A DNA stretch of 64,000 nucleotides, from positions 21,414,001 to 21,478,000 of the forward strand of contig NC_079489.1 of the NCBI RefSeq assembly GCF_020520425.1, written 5' to 3'. Position numbers and translations under genes: made by a program. This document shows, piece by piece, positions 50,611 through 63,169 of the stretch (position 1 is the stretch's first letter; each line of letters opens with the position of its first letter). Below the pieces are notes generated by a model, which was not told the origin of the DNA, searched no databases, and saw only the letters and a program-made list of their open reading frames with translations. Source of the stretch: Spinacia oleracea (Eukaryota; Streptophyta; Magnoliopsida; Caryophyllales; Amaranthaceae).

Positions 50611-51120
50611 GGGGTGGAAAATCGCGAATTGGTTGTTGGAATCTCGAATTGTGTGCTGAAATTTCCGAGGTACTTTGCTGTGTTCTCTTTTTTCCATCGA
50701 TGGAATCCATTCAGTTTGATGTTATTTGACATGTAGAATCATGTGAATTATGTAAAACGCGAGATTGAACGTGGAATTGCTTGATTATTGAATCTGTTAA
50801 TCTGTCCGGGTTTGGACCGATGAACACCCTGGTTGTTACTACAACTAACGGATTCTTAGGGAATCAGTTAGGCTGACGTGTAGCTGAGTCAGCAGTAGTT
50901 AGTTAGGGTAGAGCTGTGCCTTGCATCACACACTGCTGCACTACATTGCACTGCTATGTATTACATACAACAACCATTGCTTAGTACAATCTAGCATCAT
51001 CACATAGTAATCTAACAATTACTCGTCTCCTTTTTTTTTCGAAACTCTGATTTTTTTCCAAAGTGCCAATTTCCCCACCCCCAAAACTCTGAATTTTCGG
51101 TGTTATCCCGCTCTGATGAT

Positions 51121-51312
51121 ATGCCGCACCATTGCTACGCTTGCAATCGAACCTTCGATCACAAAAAGGGGTTCGAAGATCATAATGACTCAAATCGTCA
51201 TAGACACTGTAAGTTTGTTTGTCAAATTTGCAAGTGCAAATTCAGTACTTCTCAAGACCTTGAAGAACATCGGCGAAAAGTTCATCCCAAAGATAGAAAT
51301 AATAACTATTGA
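51121..51312 (+). CDS. Small two-finger C2H2 zinc-finger ORF
   Basis: From the ATG at 51121 the ORF gives 63 residues. It has two fingers: CYACNRTF ... H-x5-H (C5, C8, H21 and H27 by count), which resembles RNA-binding JAZ/matrin-type spacing, and CQICKCKFSTSQDLEEH ... H, a classical C-x2-C-x12-H-x4-H finger. The ORF is complete, with a stop after DRNNNY, but may be one exon of a larger gene. The repeated leader-like sequence upstream suggests a transcribed region. I do not recognise a named orthologue; function is not assigned. Confidence 0.6.
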   Translation: MPHHCYACNRTFDHKKGFEDHNDSNRHRHCKFVCQICKCKFSTSQDLEEHRRKVHPKDRNNNY

Positions 51313-51437
51313 AGGTAGTTATCGTTAACTGGGTTTCTTTGTTTTTGTTCCATTTGTTTCTGGGTTTTGTTTATGTTCATAATTTATTCGGATTTTCTTA
51401 GGGTTTGATAGAAATTTGAGGACGCACGCGGAAGTTT

Positions 51438-51766
51438 TGATGGACTTGAATAATATAAACTTTATCATTGATTACATTAACAAGAATTGTACAACAATAT
51501 TTGCGAGAGCCCATGTCTCTCACTTATATCTTTGGTAGAACTCTTGTTTCTACCTCTCACTCATATTTTTTGTGGGAGTCTCTTGATTAGCCCACCCTCT
51601 CAACTTATGCATACAACTTATTTATAGTTGGTGTATCATACTTTCTAGATTTTTCTACACTTATCTAATCTTACATAATTCCACATCACATGTCCTAGAT
51701 GCTTCTAGATACACATCACTTGATTTTTCATTACTCATCTAGATTTTTCTAGAGTAACCTCTAATA
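51438..51766 (-). mobile_element. Ty1/copia-type LTR with adjoining polypurine tract
   Basis: On the minus strand AAGGGGGAG (51775-51767) is a copia-type polypurine tract, followed by about 329 bp beginning TATTAGAGGTTACTC and ending CAAGTCCATCA. Some internal sequence seems to remain at about 51776-52250. The element is broken and old; only one LTR is visible. Confidence 0.6.
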
Positions 51767-52341
51767 CTCCCCCTTAATCTAGAAAAATCTTGTACTTTAA
51801 AAATATTTCTTCGAAAATCTCGTTGATGCACTTGTCACCAACCACCAATCGACAATAAACGTTTGAGTTCCAATAATGTTGGCACCCGTGTTACCAACCT
51901 CCATCTTCTCGATACCTTTTATTAATCTTGATGATCTTCTCGTTGGTATTCATGTTACCAACTATCCCACTGATGCACATGTCACCAGTTATCTCATGAA
52001 ATTTTTCCTCAAATTTTATTTTGTTATTGGCGCTCATGTCAACAACCACCCCCAACAATTTTCTTCTTCTAATCTTGCAGATTTTCAACTCTTTGTGTTC
52101 GTACCCTTGTTACCAACTTGCTCCAATGTCATTTGTTTCTCCCGATTTTTCTTTTGTTGTGGTGCTCATGTCACCACCTAGCACTGCAAATGCTCATGTC
52201 ACCACCACCTAGCACTGCAAATGCTCATGTCATTAGCAAACTCCAAGGGTATGTTTAAACTGATGGGATTAACTGATTTTTTTCCCAAAGAATCATCTGA
52301 TTGGGTTTATTTCGAAAGAAATTGGCTTATTGAATAACCTT

Positions 52342-54790
52342 ATGGCAACGGATCTTGGGGCAAATCAGTTTTTTGGGCCCATACCTCATGAAATAGGGAA
52401 CTTGAGTACCATCAAGAAGATGTATGGAAGAATTTGGTGTAATTGATTGTAGTTTTTTGTGGATTTTCTTTACTCAGTTTCCTAATGAAGCTCTTTTTAA
52501 ATTTGCAGGAACCTACAGTCCAATGTGTTGACCGGAATGCTACCTCATGAGCTTGGCAATTTGAAATCTCTTCAGGAGCTTCAGCTGGACAGAAATAAGC
52601 TCCAAGGAAATGTAATTGGTCTTGCCAATGCGAATTCTGAATCCAATATGCATGGAATGTAAGTATCGTTTACAATCTACACTCTACCTAGAAGTTTCTT
52701 GTGAAAACATTGTCTTATCAAACAATGTGTATGTATCTAATCATTGGATGAAAGTATCTAATCACTGGATGAAAGTAGTTCTTTTTGAAGTGAAATTTCT
52801 TTTATTGGCATATGTGACAATAGTAACTGTATGTGACTATGGAAGCTTTTGACTTTAGTGTCTGACTGTCAATTATCAAATATCAATGCGATGACAACTC
52901 GTTCCCGCATTTCTGAAGTCATTTTGAAAAGAGTAAAGCCTACAGATCTTTTGCTATGGCTTCTTCAATCTAGTCATGTTATCGTGTATGATTTACACCA
53001 ATAGTTGTTATAAACAGTTAAAAATATATAAGGACCGTATCTTGTAGAGTTGTAGGCTTAGTCTCATGACAAATTTGGAGACTCTTCAGAGAAAATATGG
53101 CAGCTGACAATGGTGAACTTGAAGTTCTTGAGCAAATTTCCTTTCATCTTGGTTTGTTGATTATAGCCTCTAAAGTATGCTCAGAGAGGTGAAGTCCAAG
53201 AAGTATTAGTACAAGTTACTTGAAATAGCACTCTTGATAATACAAGTACCCTGAAGATAGAATAGTTGACTTCTATAGAATCTGTCTCTTAGTTCTAAGT
53301 TCGTATGTTGTATATTTTAAGGCTTGATTATCCAATGCCTACAACTATTCTTTTTAATTTCCACTTTATGTACAGTATTCAAGTTGTGTTGACATCTTGG
53401 TTTGCATCAAATGAGAATGTAATAGGTCTTTGTCGCTTGCCTCTGCTAAAGGTTGTTGATTTGTCATTCAATGGGAGTGATGAAGAACGCTTGGCAGTAT
53501 ATTTTGGTAAATCTTCTACTCTAGCAACTACTATCTCCAGCTCTCTGAACAACATCCAAAATATATTTGCTGAATTTTCTGTTCTCTGGTAACTAAACAG
53601 CTGATTTTGAGTTGGTTGAGAGACATTCATAGATACAACAGACAAGAGCTTGAAGTGGCTTGTGAAGACTTTAGCAACATAATTAATTGGATCTTCCTCT
53701 GATTGTATGATTTACAAAGGCACGATGAAAGGTGGATCTGAGATTGCAGTGATATCCTTTTTCTATCACGAGCTTTATTTCCAGAGAGAGGTACTGCTTC
53801 ATTATTCTGTTTTGTCCTGATTTATTGTAAGTTTAAAGATATTTGGATTCTTACTTATTTAAACTATACCCTGATCAGGTGGCAGATTTAGCAAGACTAA
53901 ATCATGAGAATGCTGCTAAGCTCTTAGGGTATTGCCGAGAGAGTCCTCCATTCACAAGGATGCTTGTTTTTTAATATGCATTTATATGAGCACCTGCATT
54001 GTAAGTGAACTTGTCATTTTTCCAGTTATTTTGTGCTTGTCCTCCAAATCAGCAGAAGTATTGATGATGCTATTTTGAAATGAAGCCATGTTTGCTGATG
54101 GAGAAGTCTGCCAGCTGTCTTGGACACGGCGAATGAAAATCATAATTGGTATTGCTCGTGGATTGAGATATCTTCATACGGAACTCAACCCTCCCTTCAC
54201 TATATCCGAGCTGAATTCTAGTGCTGTATATCTTACAGAAGATTTTTCACCCAAGGTAAGATATTTAGTGTCTACTTTCGTTTCTTTATTTCCTATGCAC
54301 TCTATTTAGTTTTTGGGGATGTTATAACATTATTAATTAGGTAATTTTTTAAATGCTTAATATATTTATAATTGATCCACGAACTACTAAGTCAAACTTT
54401 TCTTCTAACAACTGGTCGATTATGAAAGCTGGAAGACTATGATTGCAAGATCAGAGAAAAATTCATCAGCCGTAGATAGTAATGGTGCTATATGTGTTCT
54501 GCCACGCTCATTTGAGGCACGTCATCTAGACTTGAAAGGAAACTATTATGCATTCGGAGTTGTACTAGTTGAGATAGTCACCCTTCTCCAAAGACACAGG
54601 AAACTTGGTATGACATTAATCATTGAATAAGCTATCTCAAGGAAAACAAAAAAAAAACCAATCTAATTAAATTAGCTTACACTAATATTTATTCTCTTGT
54701 TTCAGGGTAAGGAGTACCTTGAGAAAGAACTGAAGCATTTTGAATATGAGGACCTTAATCCTGATCCTGTGTATGTGTGTGTGTGTGTCA
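52342..54790 (+). pseudogene. Decayed LRR receptor-like kinase gene (At1g63430/At5g41180 type)
   Basis: Recognisable exons in order: LRR pieces at 52342-52437 (DLGANQFFGPIPHEIGNLST), 52509-52660 (LTGMLPHELGNLKSLQELQL) and 53390-53480 (LCRLPLLKVVDLSFN). The juxtamembrane and kinase start is at 53630-53791 (RQELEVACEDFSNII ... YKGTMKGGSEIAVISF). Further pieces are at 53879-53985 (VADLARLNHENAAKLLGYCR), 54088-54255 (WTRRMKIIIGIARGL ... TISELNSSAVYLTEDFSPK), 54440-54600 (ICVLPRSFEARHLDLKGNYY) and 54706-54790. The set and order match a plant family of probable inactive LRR kinases. Single-base changes after DFSNII and TRMLVF, and others, disrupt the frame, and the N-terminal part is missing, so this is a relic. 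Confidence 0.8.
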
Positions 54791-55310
54791 GCAGAGCTCA
54801 GATCATCCTCTTTGGCATGGGCATAGCTGTCTCTCTCGATATGATATATACAGTTGACCCTAGTTAGTATATCACTATTTACATAGTGGAATACTGTAAA
54901 GAATTTGATGTTAACTTTGTCTTGATCTGTCTGTGTCAGCTGAGCTCATATCATTCTCTTTCGCTCTCTCGAGATGATAATAGTTGACACAAATAACATA
55001 CTGTAAAAGTGTAAAGCAATTATAGTCTTTGATGATAGTAGTTAACACAAGCAAATTATAGTTTTGTCCACGTCTTAGGGAATACGTAGTAGTATACTTT
55101 ACAAAAAGAGCTTCATGGATGCTCTGATTGTACACTGAGAATCTTGCTAGTAGATTGATATGAGTATTACTAAACTGTGTATTACCTCTGTTTCCTTTTT
55201 ACACGCTATACATCATTGCTTTCTATATCGTCGCTCTTCTGTCCTACTAACGACTTTCTTTTATTTATGGGTAAAAAATGTAGACTTTTAATAACCATGA
55301 CAATCTAGTA

Positions 55311-55634
55311 CTCCCTCCGTATTTTTTTAAGAGATACACTTGTCTTTTCCGGCCGTATTTATTTAAGAGATACGCTTGCCATTTTTAATAACTTATCAAC
55401 TCCACCATCTAATTAAATAATACATCTAATATACCATATCACCCACCATTCTATTAAACAAATATTTTCATAAACCCACCCCACACTCCACCCACCAAAA
55501 TGACATGGTCCCCACATATTTAATTATTAAAATATCTATCCAACCCCACTTGCTTTATTATTTTATTTCATTCAATTATTCTTCTTAATACCCGTGCCCG
55601 ACCAAGTGTATCTCTTAAAAAAATACGGAGGGAG
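55311..55634. mobile_element. Stowaway MITE
   Basis: Ends CTCCCTCCGTATTTTTTTAA and TTAAAAAAATACGGAGGGAG are perfect inverted repeats, with a TA duplication on each side (55309-55310 and 55635-55636). The element is 324 bp long with no ORF. Confidence 0.95.
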
Positions 55635-55636
55635 TA

Positions 55637-56270
55637 ACATACTTTTTAAAATTTTATCTTAATTATACAAGTTACGTTAATGGACCAAAAATGTCTTTTA
55701 TCCCTTGCTTTCTTTTTAGAACACTTCTTATTATATAAAGAGTAGCCTATATTATGGGTTTCTGTTTCTTATAGTATGTAATACGAAACATTTATAATCA
55801 ATCAGATAGCCTCTCATATTAGTTGATTGTAGACTACGTAGGAAATTGAAAGGAGGAGTCTACAAGTGCTTGTGTGTGATTGTGAGGCTAAGCTCGATAA
55901 GGTAAGTTACTATATTCACCGCTTTGTCAAACCATGTGAAAATATAGTTTTGATATGACAATGTGTAGTCTACGTGTATTGTATGGTGTTAAGGAAGGAA
56001 TTTTTCCGATTGTTTCGATGAAATCCTTATGGTAGTTATTAATATCCCTGATAGTTGGGATTACTTGGTGGCATCCGTATTACTCCATGTTCTTTTATAA
56101 TTTCATTGTCTTCTTTGTGAAGTTAAATGTCTTTTTTAATACTCCATCCATCCCAAGCGCACATATTTTATGTCACATCCGTTTCGATTCTATTGTCATA
56201 TCTATTTTAATATTTAATAGCAGGGAGGTTGAAGACCCACGTGGCCCCCTCCTAAAATTTAGAATTTTAT
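55637..56270. other. Intergenic, nothing recognised
   Basis: No coding or RNA feature could be supported. 'Atttta' and 'actccat' patches suggest old MITE debris. Confidence 0.5.
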
Positions 56271-56272
56271 TA

Positions 56273-56452
56273 CTCCCTCCATTCCTAAATAAGTGTCACT
56301 TTTCTATTTGTGGCTTTCCCTTATAAGTGTCACATTTCTATTTTTGAACATATACTTTTTCCACTTTTCCATACACTTTTCCCACTATTCTATAAATCAT
56401 TATTACTTTTACTTACACATTCTACACTTTTCCACTTTTCAATCCCACATAC
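56273..56452. mobile_element. Truncated Stowaway-like MITE
   Basis: The left end CTCCCTCCATTCCTAAATAA, preceded by TA, is typical, and an internal repeat of the 'aagtgtcac' motif follows. The right end is absent: LTR-type sequence starts at 56453 instead, suggesting the MITE was the insertion site. Confidence 0.65.
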
Positions 56453-57409
56453 TGTGAGGGGGTCGAAAAAGCGCGAGGCTAATGCGTGACCTCGTCCCTC
56501 GTGGGTGTGACGATTCTTTTTTATTCAATCAAGTGTAATTGGATTTCCTGTGAGTTTACACCCAATTGACTAGTAATATAGGAGTCGCCATTCAGTTTTT
56601 AACGACAATGAGAAAAACTGACAAAACCCGGTTATCGTGACATAAAGGGAGTGCAATTATGTTTGACCACGACGGCCGTAGGTTCCCTTGTGATCCCTGG
56701 TGTAGGGATCTCTCAACATACACCCGCAAGGTAGAGATTGAGGGTTTGGGGGACTGTAACTACCGAGAGGAGTACTTCGCTCGTCGATAACTCCAGAGGC
56801 AGGATATCCTTACTAGCTCAGCATAAATAATTGAAGGGACATGCGTTAACTATTAAACTAATCTGAGTTGATTTTAGCAATATGCAACATATAATACTAA
56901 TTCGATCGTGATTATCTGATTTAAATAGCATTAAGGGACCTAGCATGATAATCCGATTTCCCAAAAATATTATATTTGTTAGGCGTGATAGAACAATCAG
57001 ATTTAGTTAGTTTAACAGTTCATAAGAAGGGCGAGGAAAGCAGTTAAATCATCGAAAATGGACACATTACGACGCACCCTTGAGAGGTGCGTCACGGTTC
57101 TCAGAAAACTAACCACTTTGACTTTGCTATTTCTCCTTTTTATTTAACGAATCTCAATTATGGGACAGGATACGTTCTGTTCGATTTATGGATCGATTGC
57201 GACAGAACGCGTGAACAATTTCGCAGCGAGAGGCTTAGGCTAAGGGTTGGAGTCAATACTCTGTATATAATTATGTGTTGTTGTGTTGTTGTGTGTTCTT
57301 TTCACGTCGAACTTAGGGGTCTATTTATAGGAAAAAGTGGCGTAGAAAGATAGTTTTGCAGAGTTCTAATCCACAAAGAATTAGGAAAAAATACGTCCCA
57401 GGTATTTTC

Positions 57410-57505
57410 AGCGCCCAGGGCTGGGCGTCAAAGGTTTCGGCGCCCAGCTCTGGGCGTTGAAAATAGGATCCAGGCAATTTCAGCGCCCAGGGCTGGGCGT
57501 TGAAA
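57410..57505. repeat. CGCCCAG/CTGGGCG palindrome module, first occurrence
   Basis: Three near-palindromes (GCGCCCAGGGCTGGGCG, GCGCCCAGCTCTGGGCG, GCGCCCAGGGCTGGGCG) are separated by 'tcaaaggtttcg'-type linkers. Each could fold into a strong stem. Related modules recur at 59716, 60836 and 62898. Confidence 0.85.
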
Positions 57506-58359
57506 TTGCTGTTTGGTCCGTTTCTTTGTCAGATTCGGATTCCTGAAATCCGTAGAGTTTGAGATTTAATCGAGTCTTTTAGCGCGTATCAATTTTATGA
57601 CGGAATGCGTCTGGGCCCGTTACAAACTCTAGGCTCGTTAGGATTTTAATTAATACGTAACTCTTATTTCCGAATCATATTAGGAATAGGATTCTCGCAG
57701 TTTTCTATCTCATTTAGGATTTATGTTGGAGTGCAACACCTAATTCTGACAGGTTTCTATCTTTTTATTCTTACTACTTTTAGCAACTACCCTTTACGGC
57801 AGTTACTATTTTTAGCAGGTTTCCATAAATAGCAGGTTTCGGGTGAAATGAAAAGGGGAATTGAGATTCGTTATTTTATAGGAGATGCGTTGTCAAGTGG
57901 AGATTTACGTTTTCATCATCGAACCTTCCCTTTCGGGAATGGGGACAAAAGTAGGTGTCTACAGTTAGCCCCCACTTTGACTGAGTCTTGGAATAAGACG
58001 ATGGTCAAAGTATTAGACGGAGTGCGTCGCACAAGCCATGGTGACCTGTTTTGGCGAGGGTCTCACGAGCCCCCGAGTGATAACATTTGACTTAAGGGTC
58101 ATCACTTGAAGTGTCGACAAATCCCTCACGTGTCATTGGGATTTGTCAACGAATAGTATAGAAACTTCCTCACTTTGTCATTGGAAGGATCTAAAGGTGC
58201 GCAGAAACTCCCTCACTTTGTCATTGGGAGTAGCTACAGAGTTTTTCGAAATCAAAGCTGTAAAGTGTAATTGGGCCAGGCCAAGCCCAATCACGAGGTA
58301 AAATGTTTTTTAAAAATTCTCATTTTCAAGGCTAGTTAAACGAGAAAACCCCCTTGTTT

Positions 58360-58480
58360 TTATAGGACGTAAAACGAAGGAAAATCCAGCACCCTAGTTT
58401 TTATAGGACGTAAAACGAAGGAAAATCCAGCACCCTTGTTTTTATAGGACGTAAAACGAAGGAAAATCCAGCAAAAGTTA
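58360..58480. repeat. 41-bp tandem repeat, three units
   Basis: Units 'ttttataggacgtaaaacg', then aaggaaaatccagca, repeat with starts near 58361, 58402 and 58443, a period of 41 bp with very few differences. Confidence 0.9.
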
Positions 58481-58494
58481 TCGCTGCAGCGACT

Positions 58495-59060
58495 AAGGAC
58501 CTGCGTGGTTTAATGGCGCAGACCCCGCCGGCTAAAGATGGCGAGCCTGTCCGCTAAGGGTGGACACCCCGTCCGATAGAAGTGGACGAATCTGTTTTTG
58601 AAATTTGAAAATAAGGACCTACGCGGTTTGTGGCGTAGACCCCGCCGGCTAAAGATGGCGAGCCTGTCCGCTAAGGGTGGACACCCCGTCCGATAGAAGT
58701 GGACAAATCTGTTTTTGAAATTTGAAAATAAGGACCTACGCGGTTTGTGGCGTAGACCCCGCCGGCTAAAGATGGCGAGCCTGTCCGCTAAGGGTGGACA
58801 CCCCGTCCGATAGAAGTGGACGAATTTGTTTTAAAATTTGTTTGTGCTTTTTGAAAATAAGGACCTACGTGGTTTGTGACGTAGACCCCGCCGGCTGAAG
58901 AGGGCGAGCCTATTTTAAATTTGAAGACTTTATTTTTCGAAAACTGAGGACCTGCGCGGCTAGTGACGCAGACCCCGCCCGCTGAAGGTGGGCGAGCCCT
59001 ATCTGCTAAGGGTGGACGCCCCGCTTGCTGGAGGTGAGCGAACCTGAATTCGTCTTTTCG
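58495..59060. repeat. ~118-bp tandem array, about five units
   Basis: Units start 'aaggacctacgcggtttgtgg' (or a close variant) near 58495, 58611, 58729, 58857 and 58944. They contain 'gaccccgccggctaaagat', then 'ggcgagcctgtccgctaag' and 'ggtggacaccccgtccga'. The last units are shortened. The minus strand stays open across part of the array, but only because of the repeat structure. Confidence 0.85.
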
Positions 59061-59715
59061 ATTTGGGATTCGTGTGTCGCGATCTTGCCCGATTGAGGTG
59101 GGCAAGTCCCTATTTCATTTCTTTTCTTGTGATTTCTTTTGAGAATTTCTTTTCATTTATTCTTGCAGGAGCGAATTCTTTCGAGGGATGCTCGGATTTA
59201 GTTGCAACCTGAATGTGGGTTGACAACATGCTTAGACGGACCATTGTCTTGTGGTCATCATCCTTTATGGATTTGAGTTAGTCCTTACGGCTCAATTTTG
59301 CCACTACCTGGGTCCTTGATTAGGGGACTATGTATAGGTATCAACGGCGACCTTTATCTTGAGGTCGTAAACCGGTTTATTTTTTATTTTTTGAGACATC
59401 CAAACACGGGACTTCGTATAGCGTAGTCTGGGAATATTGTTTTTAACTTTGTATACTCTATATTTTCTTTCGAGCCCCCAAGAATTCGTGCTTGACGGTC
59501 ATTTCTTGTTGAAGAGGTTCCTTGGGGATACGCATTTCGTAATGTCCTTGTTCGTGTTTGGGATTGCGCTCGTAAGTGCGAGCGATCTTTGTAGTGGCGT
59601 GCTACTTTTAACAAAGCCGTGAGGTGCGACTTTCGGCAATTTTAAAGTCGAATGAATATGGCAGGGCCCTATAGAAGTCAGAGCTGTTTTTTTTTTGGGT
59701 CTGTGATCATTTTCG

Positions 59716-59775
59716 GCGCCCAAGCCTGGGCGTTAAAGATTTCGGCGCCCAGCGCTGGGCGTTGAAAATAATTTC
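59716..59775. repeat. CGCCCAG/CTGGGCG palindrome module, second occurrence
   Basis: GCGCCCAAGCCTGGGCG and GCGCCCAGCGCTGGGCG are joined by 'ttaaagatttcg', the same layout as at 57410. Confidence 0.85.
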
Positions 59776-60833
59776 TGGCGAGGTTTCTTGATGACATAGT
59801 TGGCCTCTTGTTCATTCGCTTATTTCACTTGGAAGTTCTATGTATTCTCTATTCTTTTGTTTTTTTTCTTTGTTTTTAGAACGTGATGATTTTCTTGAGA
59901 AGCCGTAGCCGATTGGTGGACTACGGTGCTTGTTGCTTTGGGGAGATTATTTTAAGGAACTATTGCTCTTAAGGCGTACAATTATTGCGATAGTTGGGCG
60001 AGTCTATATGGCCCGAGGAACATACCTTGAGGTGTAAGACTTTGATCGCTCTTATATTTTTTGAACGTGTTCGTGAATGATGATATGTATGTGCGAACGA
60101 GCGTTCATAGAATGGCCGTTGTGTGCGGTCCATTAATCAGATTGCTTGAATTGTTTCATATTTTTTTTTGAGCAACGACTGATTTTGAATAGTTTGCTTA
60201 GAAGCTTGATAGGGTTCAGGCCCATTCATGAAGTGGGCTCAAACATCGTGCCCTTTCGATTATTCAAACATTTGCTTCGAGATTTTTTTTATTTTGCTAT
60301 GGTTGTTTCGTAGCTTGGAGCTCCCAAGTATGCATGTTGGGATGCTTCCTTTTAGCGTACGATTTTTGTAGGTTCTTTCGAGAAAGATGCCTTGGGGTTC
60401 CGCTCGTGTAGGTGCGAGCTATCCCTTCCGTGGTAGGTAATATTTTGCTACCTTTAATCCTTAATGTAGAAATCGTGTGGCTTGCATTTTGAATTTGGGC
60501 GATAAGTAGTCTTTGCCTCTTTTACACGTGCTCTTGGTCGTGCCTACATTAGTGCAACATGCCTTACTCCTCTTTTAGACTTGTACCGTGGGACGGTTGA
60601 ACTTATGGTGCGACGTAGGCTTGTGTGGCCTAACGGCGTGTCTTAGAACATTCTTCCAGGTGTTGGGATATCATTTGCATTGGAGTATTTCATCATGCCT
60701 TGTTCAGGTGCTCGAATAAGTGTAGCACCTTCTGCGTGGGTTTGCACGACTTATTACTTCGTTCGATGCGAGGATTCATAGGGGTTTCTTTCTTATTTTT
60801 ATATCAGGGCAAGATTTAGCAAGCGGAGATATT

Positions 60834-60900
60834 CAGCGCCCAGGCTGGGGCGTTAAAGATATCGGCGCCCAGCTCTGGGCGTTGAAAATGATTTCTGGGC
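60834..60900. repeat. CGCCCAG/CTGGGCG palindrome module, third occurrence
   Basis: GCGCCCAGGCTGGGGCG and GCGCCCAGCTCTGGGCG with linker 'ttaaagatatcg'. The preceding 'attcag' and following 'ttgaaaatgatttctggg' are also shared with the other modules. Confidence 0.85.
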
Positions 60901-62897
60901 AGAACTTTGACAGTTTTTTTTTTGTTTTTTTTTTCTTTCGCTTTTGCTTTGGAACGATGTAGACTGTGTAACGGGCGCTTTATAGGGCGAGCGTTATGTG
61001 CAGTGGTTTGATCGGAGTTTTGGTGACTCGCGATTTTCAGTTACCCTTGTTAGTGGGGTGATTTTATATATTCTAAGTAGTGCTTTAGAATTTGGGAGGG
61101 GCTGTAGCCATTCTAAGGTTCGTTTTGCACGATTAAAGCTTAGGATTGAGCCCCTATGACATATGTATAGCATTAGCGTCGAGAATTTGCGATAAAATCG
61201 TCATTTCGAGCATTTTTAGAGTGTTTTTCTCAAGCCCCCAATTGTAGCTACGGGATTGGCTTGGTGCTATAATGCTTTGCATACGTTTTTATGCATTCAT
61301 GGTGACACGGATCATGAATAGTTTGAACCAGACTCGTTTAGTGCGGGGTATGTTCGAGTAGTGATTTGCTACTTCTCTTGTAAATGTCGTATTGTGCGAC
61401 ATTGCCATGGTCAAGGTAGTCACATGTTGAAGTGTGCCTTGTCCAAAAGCTAGGTGCCTTTCTTTACCCATAATCATATTTGGAAATCTTTTGACTCACT
61501 TGCAAAATTGAGATAAACGCATACTTAGCTTAAACCAACGACACTTTATTATGTTCGAAAAAGTCTTTGAAAATTATTTAAAAATTATTTAAAATCCGAA
61601 TCCTACCGTGTACAATCCGAGGTGTCCTAAGTAAGTTGACTTATAGAAGGGTTATATGAGTAAATCAAAATACTGTTACGTTTTTTGGAATGCTGTCTAA
61701 GGATTTGCTGGAAGCCAGGGTGCAGGCGTCAAGATATACTTGTGCCCGTTTGGCATATGCTTTCAGGCTTTTAGGGCCATCTTTTCCAGAATTGCGGGAA
61801 TATAAACCGTTTTCAAATCGACTTAGATTTACTTGGTGTATGTCCGTACAACAGGTCAAGGCATACTTAGTTCTTTCCCTAGCTCTTTCATTTCAATTTT
61901 TAGCCCCCAGTTGCTATTATGTCTTCCCATTAATGATGCTTTCAGATTTCGATTTTTAGACGCCCGTGTCATATGTCTGAGTAGAGTGAGCCTTGGTTAA
62001 GTGCCAAGCCCTATTGAAAATTTCTGATTTTTTTCAAAGGGAATTAGCAAGCATTTGAATTACCATGAACGGGTGCCCTGAGTTCGAAGGAACAATGGGG
62101 CGATGCCGTAGAACAATCTTTTCCATTGCAAGCTTACTGCCTTTACTACTTGTTGGCGATCATGACTGTGTCTAGTGGTGAAAGAAGGTCTTTAAGCGAA
62201 CGACTATGTCTAGTGGTGAAAGAAAGTCTTTAAGTGAGTTAGTTCGCTTTAGGGAGGGTCAAGCCGAGTACTTTAGAGGTTATGGACGCTTGCGCTAGCC
62301 CCCATTCAATTGAGGCAAAGCGATTTTTTGAGTCTTGGCTAAGTGCCTAGGAGTGTGAGTGCTCCTTCTGGCAAGGGTATGTGCCCTTATTATTTTTCGA
62401 TGTATGCTCGTTTTGGCATCTTGGTGACTTGGATTCTTCCTTTGATTTAAATTTTTCTTTCGACTTGGATTGCAAGTAATTAAATTTCAATAAGGGACTT
62501 TGTTTCTTATTCTTGTTATTCTATAGGCTCTAACATTTTTGCAAATTGGTTGGACCGAATCATGGATTGCCTACGTATCCGCCTTAAATAGATTTAATTT
62601 GGAATCAGGTCTTGCGTAGTTCTTAGCCAGAAAATGGTTTCTTAGAATGCCGATATCGATAAGTATGTTCTGAGATGGAAACATATTATTTGAAACGGTA
62701 GAATAAGTGAAGTTTATTTTAATCTGTTGCCTTGCCGTAAGCCAAAAATTTGTTTTATATTTTTTGAGTACATGTATTTCTTGGTGGTACGTATATCTGA
62801 ATACATGTTTTACCCCTCCAAGTATTCGTTATTTTTCCGTGTATGTGCGGATAAAATGACGAGCACTTCTGGACAAAATTTAGCGAGCAGAGAGATT

Positions 62898-62965
62898 CAG
62901 CGCCCAGGCTGGGGCGCTAAAGATTTCGGCGCCCAGCTCTGGGCGCTGATAATGACTTCTAGGCG
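62898..62965. repeat. CGCCCAG/CTGGGCG palindrome module, fourth occurrence
   Basis: GCGCCCAGGCTGGGGCG and GCGCCCAGCTCTGGGCG with linker 'ctaaagatttcg'. It is closest to the third module, and the upstream 'agcgagcagagagattcag' resembles 'agcaagcggagatattcag' at 60810. Confidence 0.85.
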
Positions 62966-63169
62966 GATCTTTTTTGGTGCGCTAAATGCTTCTTTTCTTT
63001 TAGACTAACTTTAGAGGCGCTTTGCAAAGTTTCTTTTTTATTATTTATTATCTTTTTGTACTTTTCATTAGTCTTCTTTTCCTTACTCGTGACTCAAGAC
63101 GGTTTGAAAGATGGGTTGAATGAGATAGGGTAATTTGTATAGGTATTGGTCAAGCATGAGGATTATATC

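Noticed and set aside
54911-55135. Small minus-strand ORF after the receptor-kinase relic
   Set aside because: No resemblance to known proteins; the region contains a short diverged duplication (cagctgagctca...) that explains the open frame.
58788-59105. 105-codon minus-strand ORF
   Set aside because: It spans the 118-bp tandem array within LTR-type DNA and looks like repeat-driven openness.
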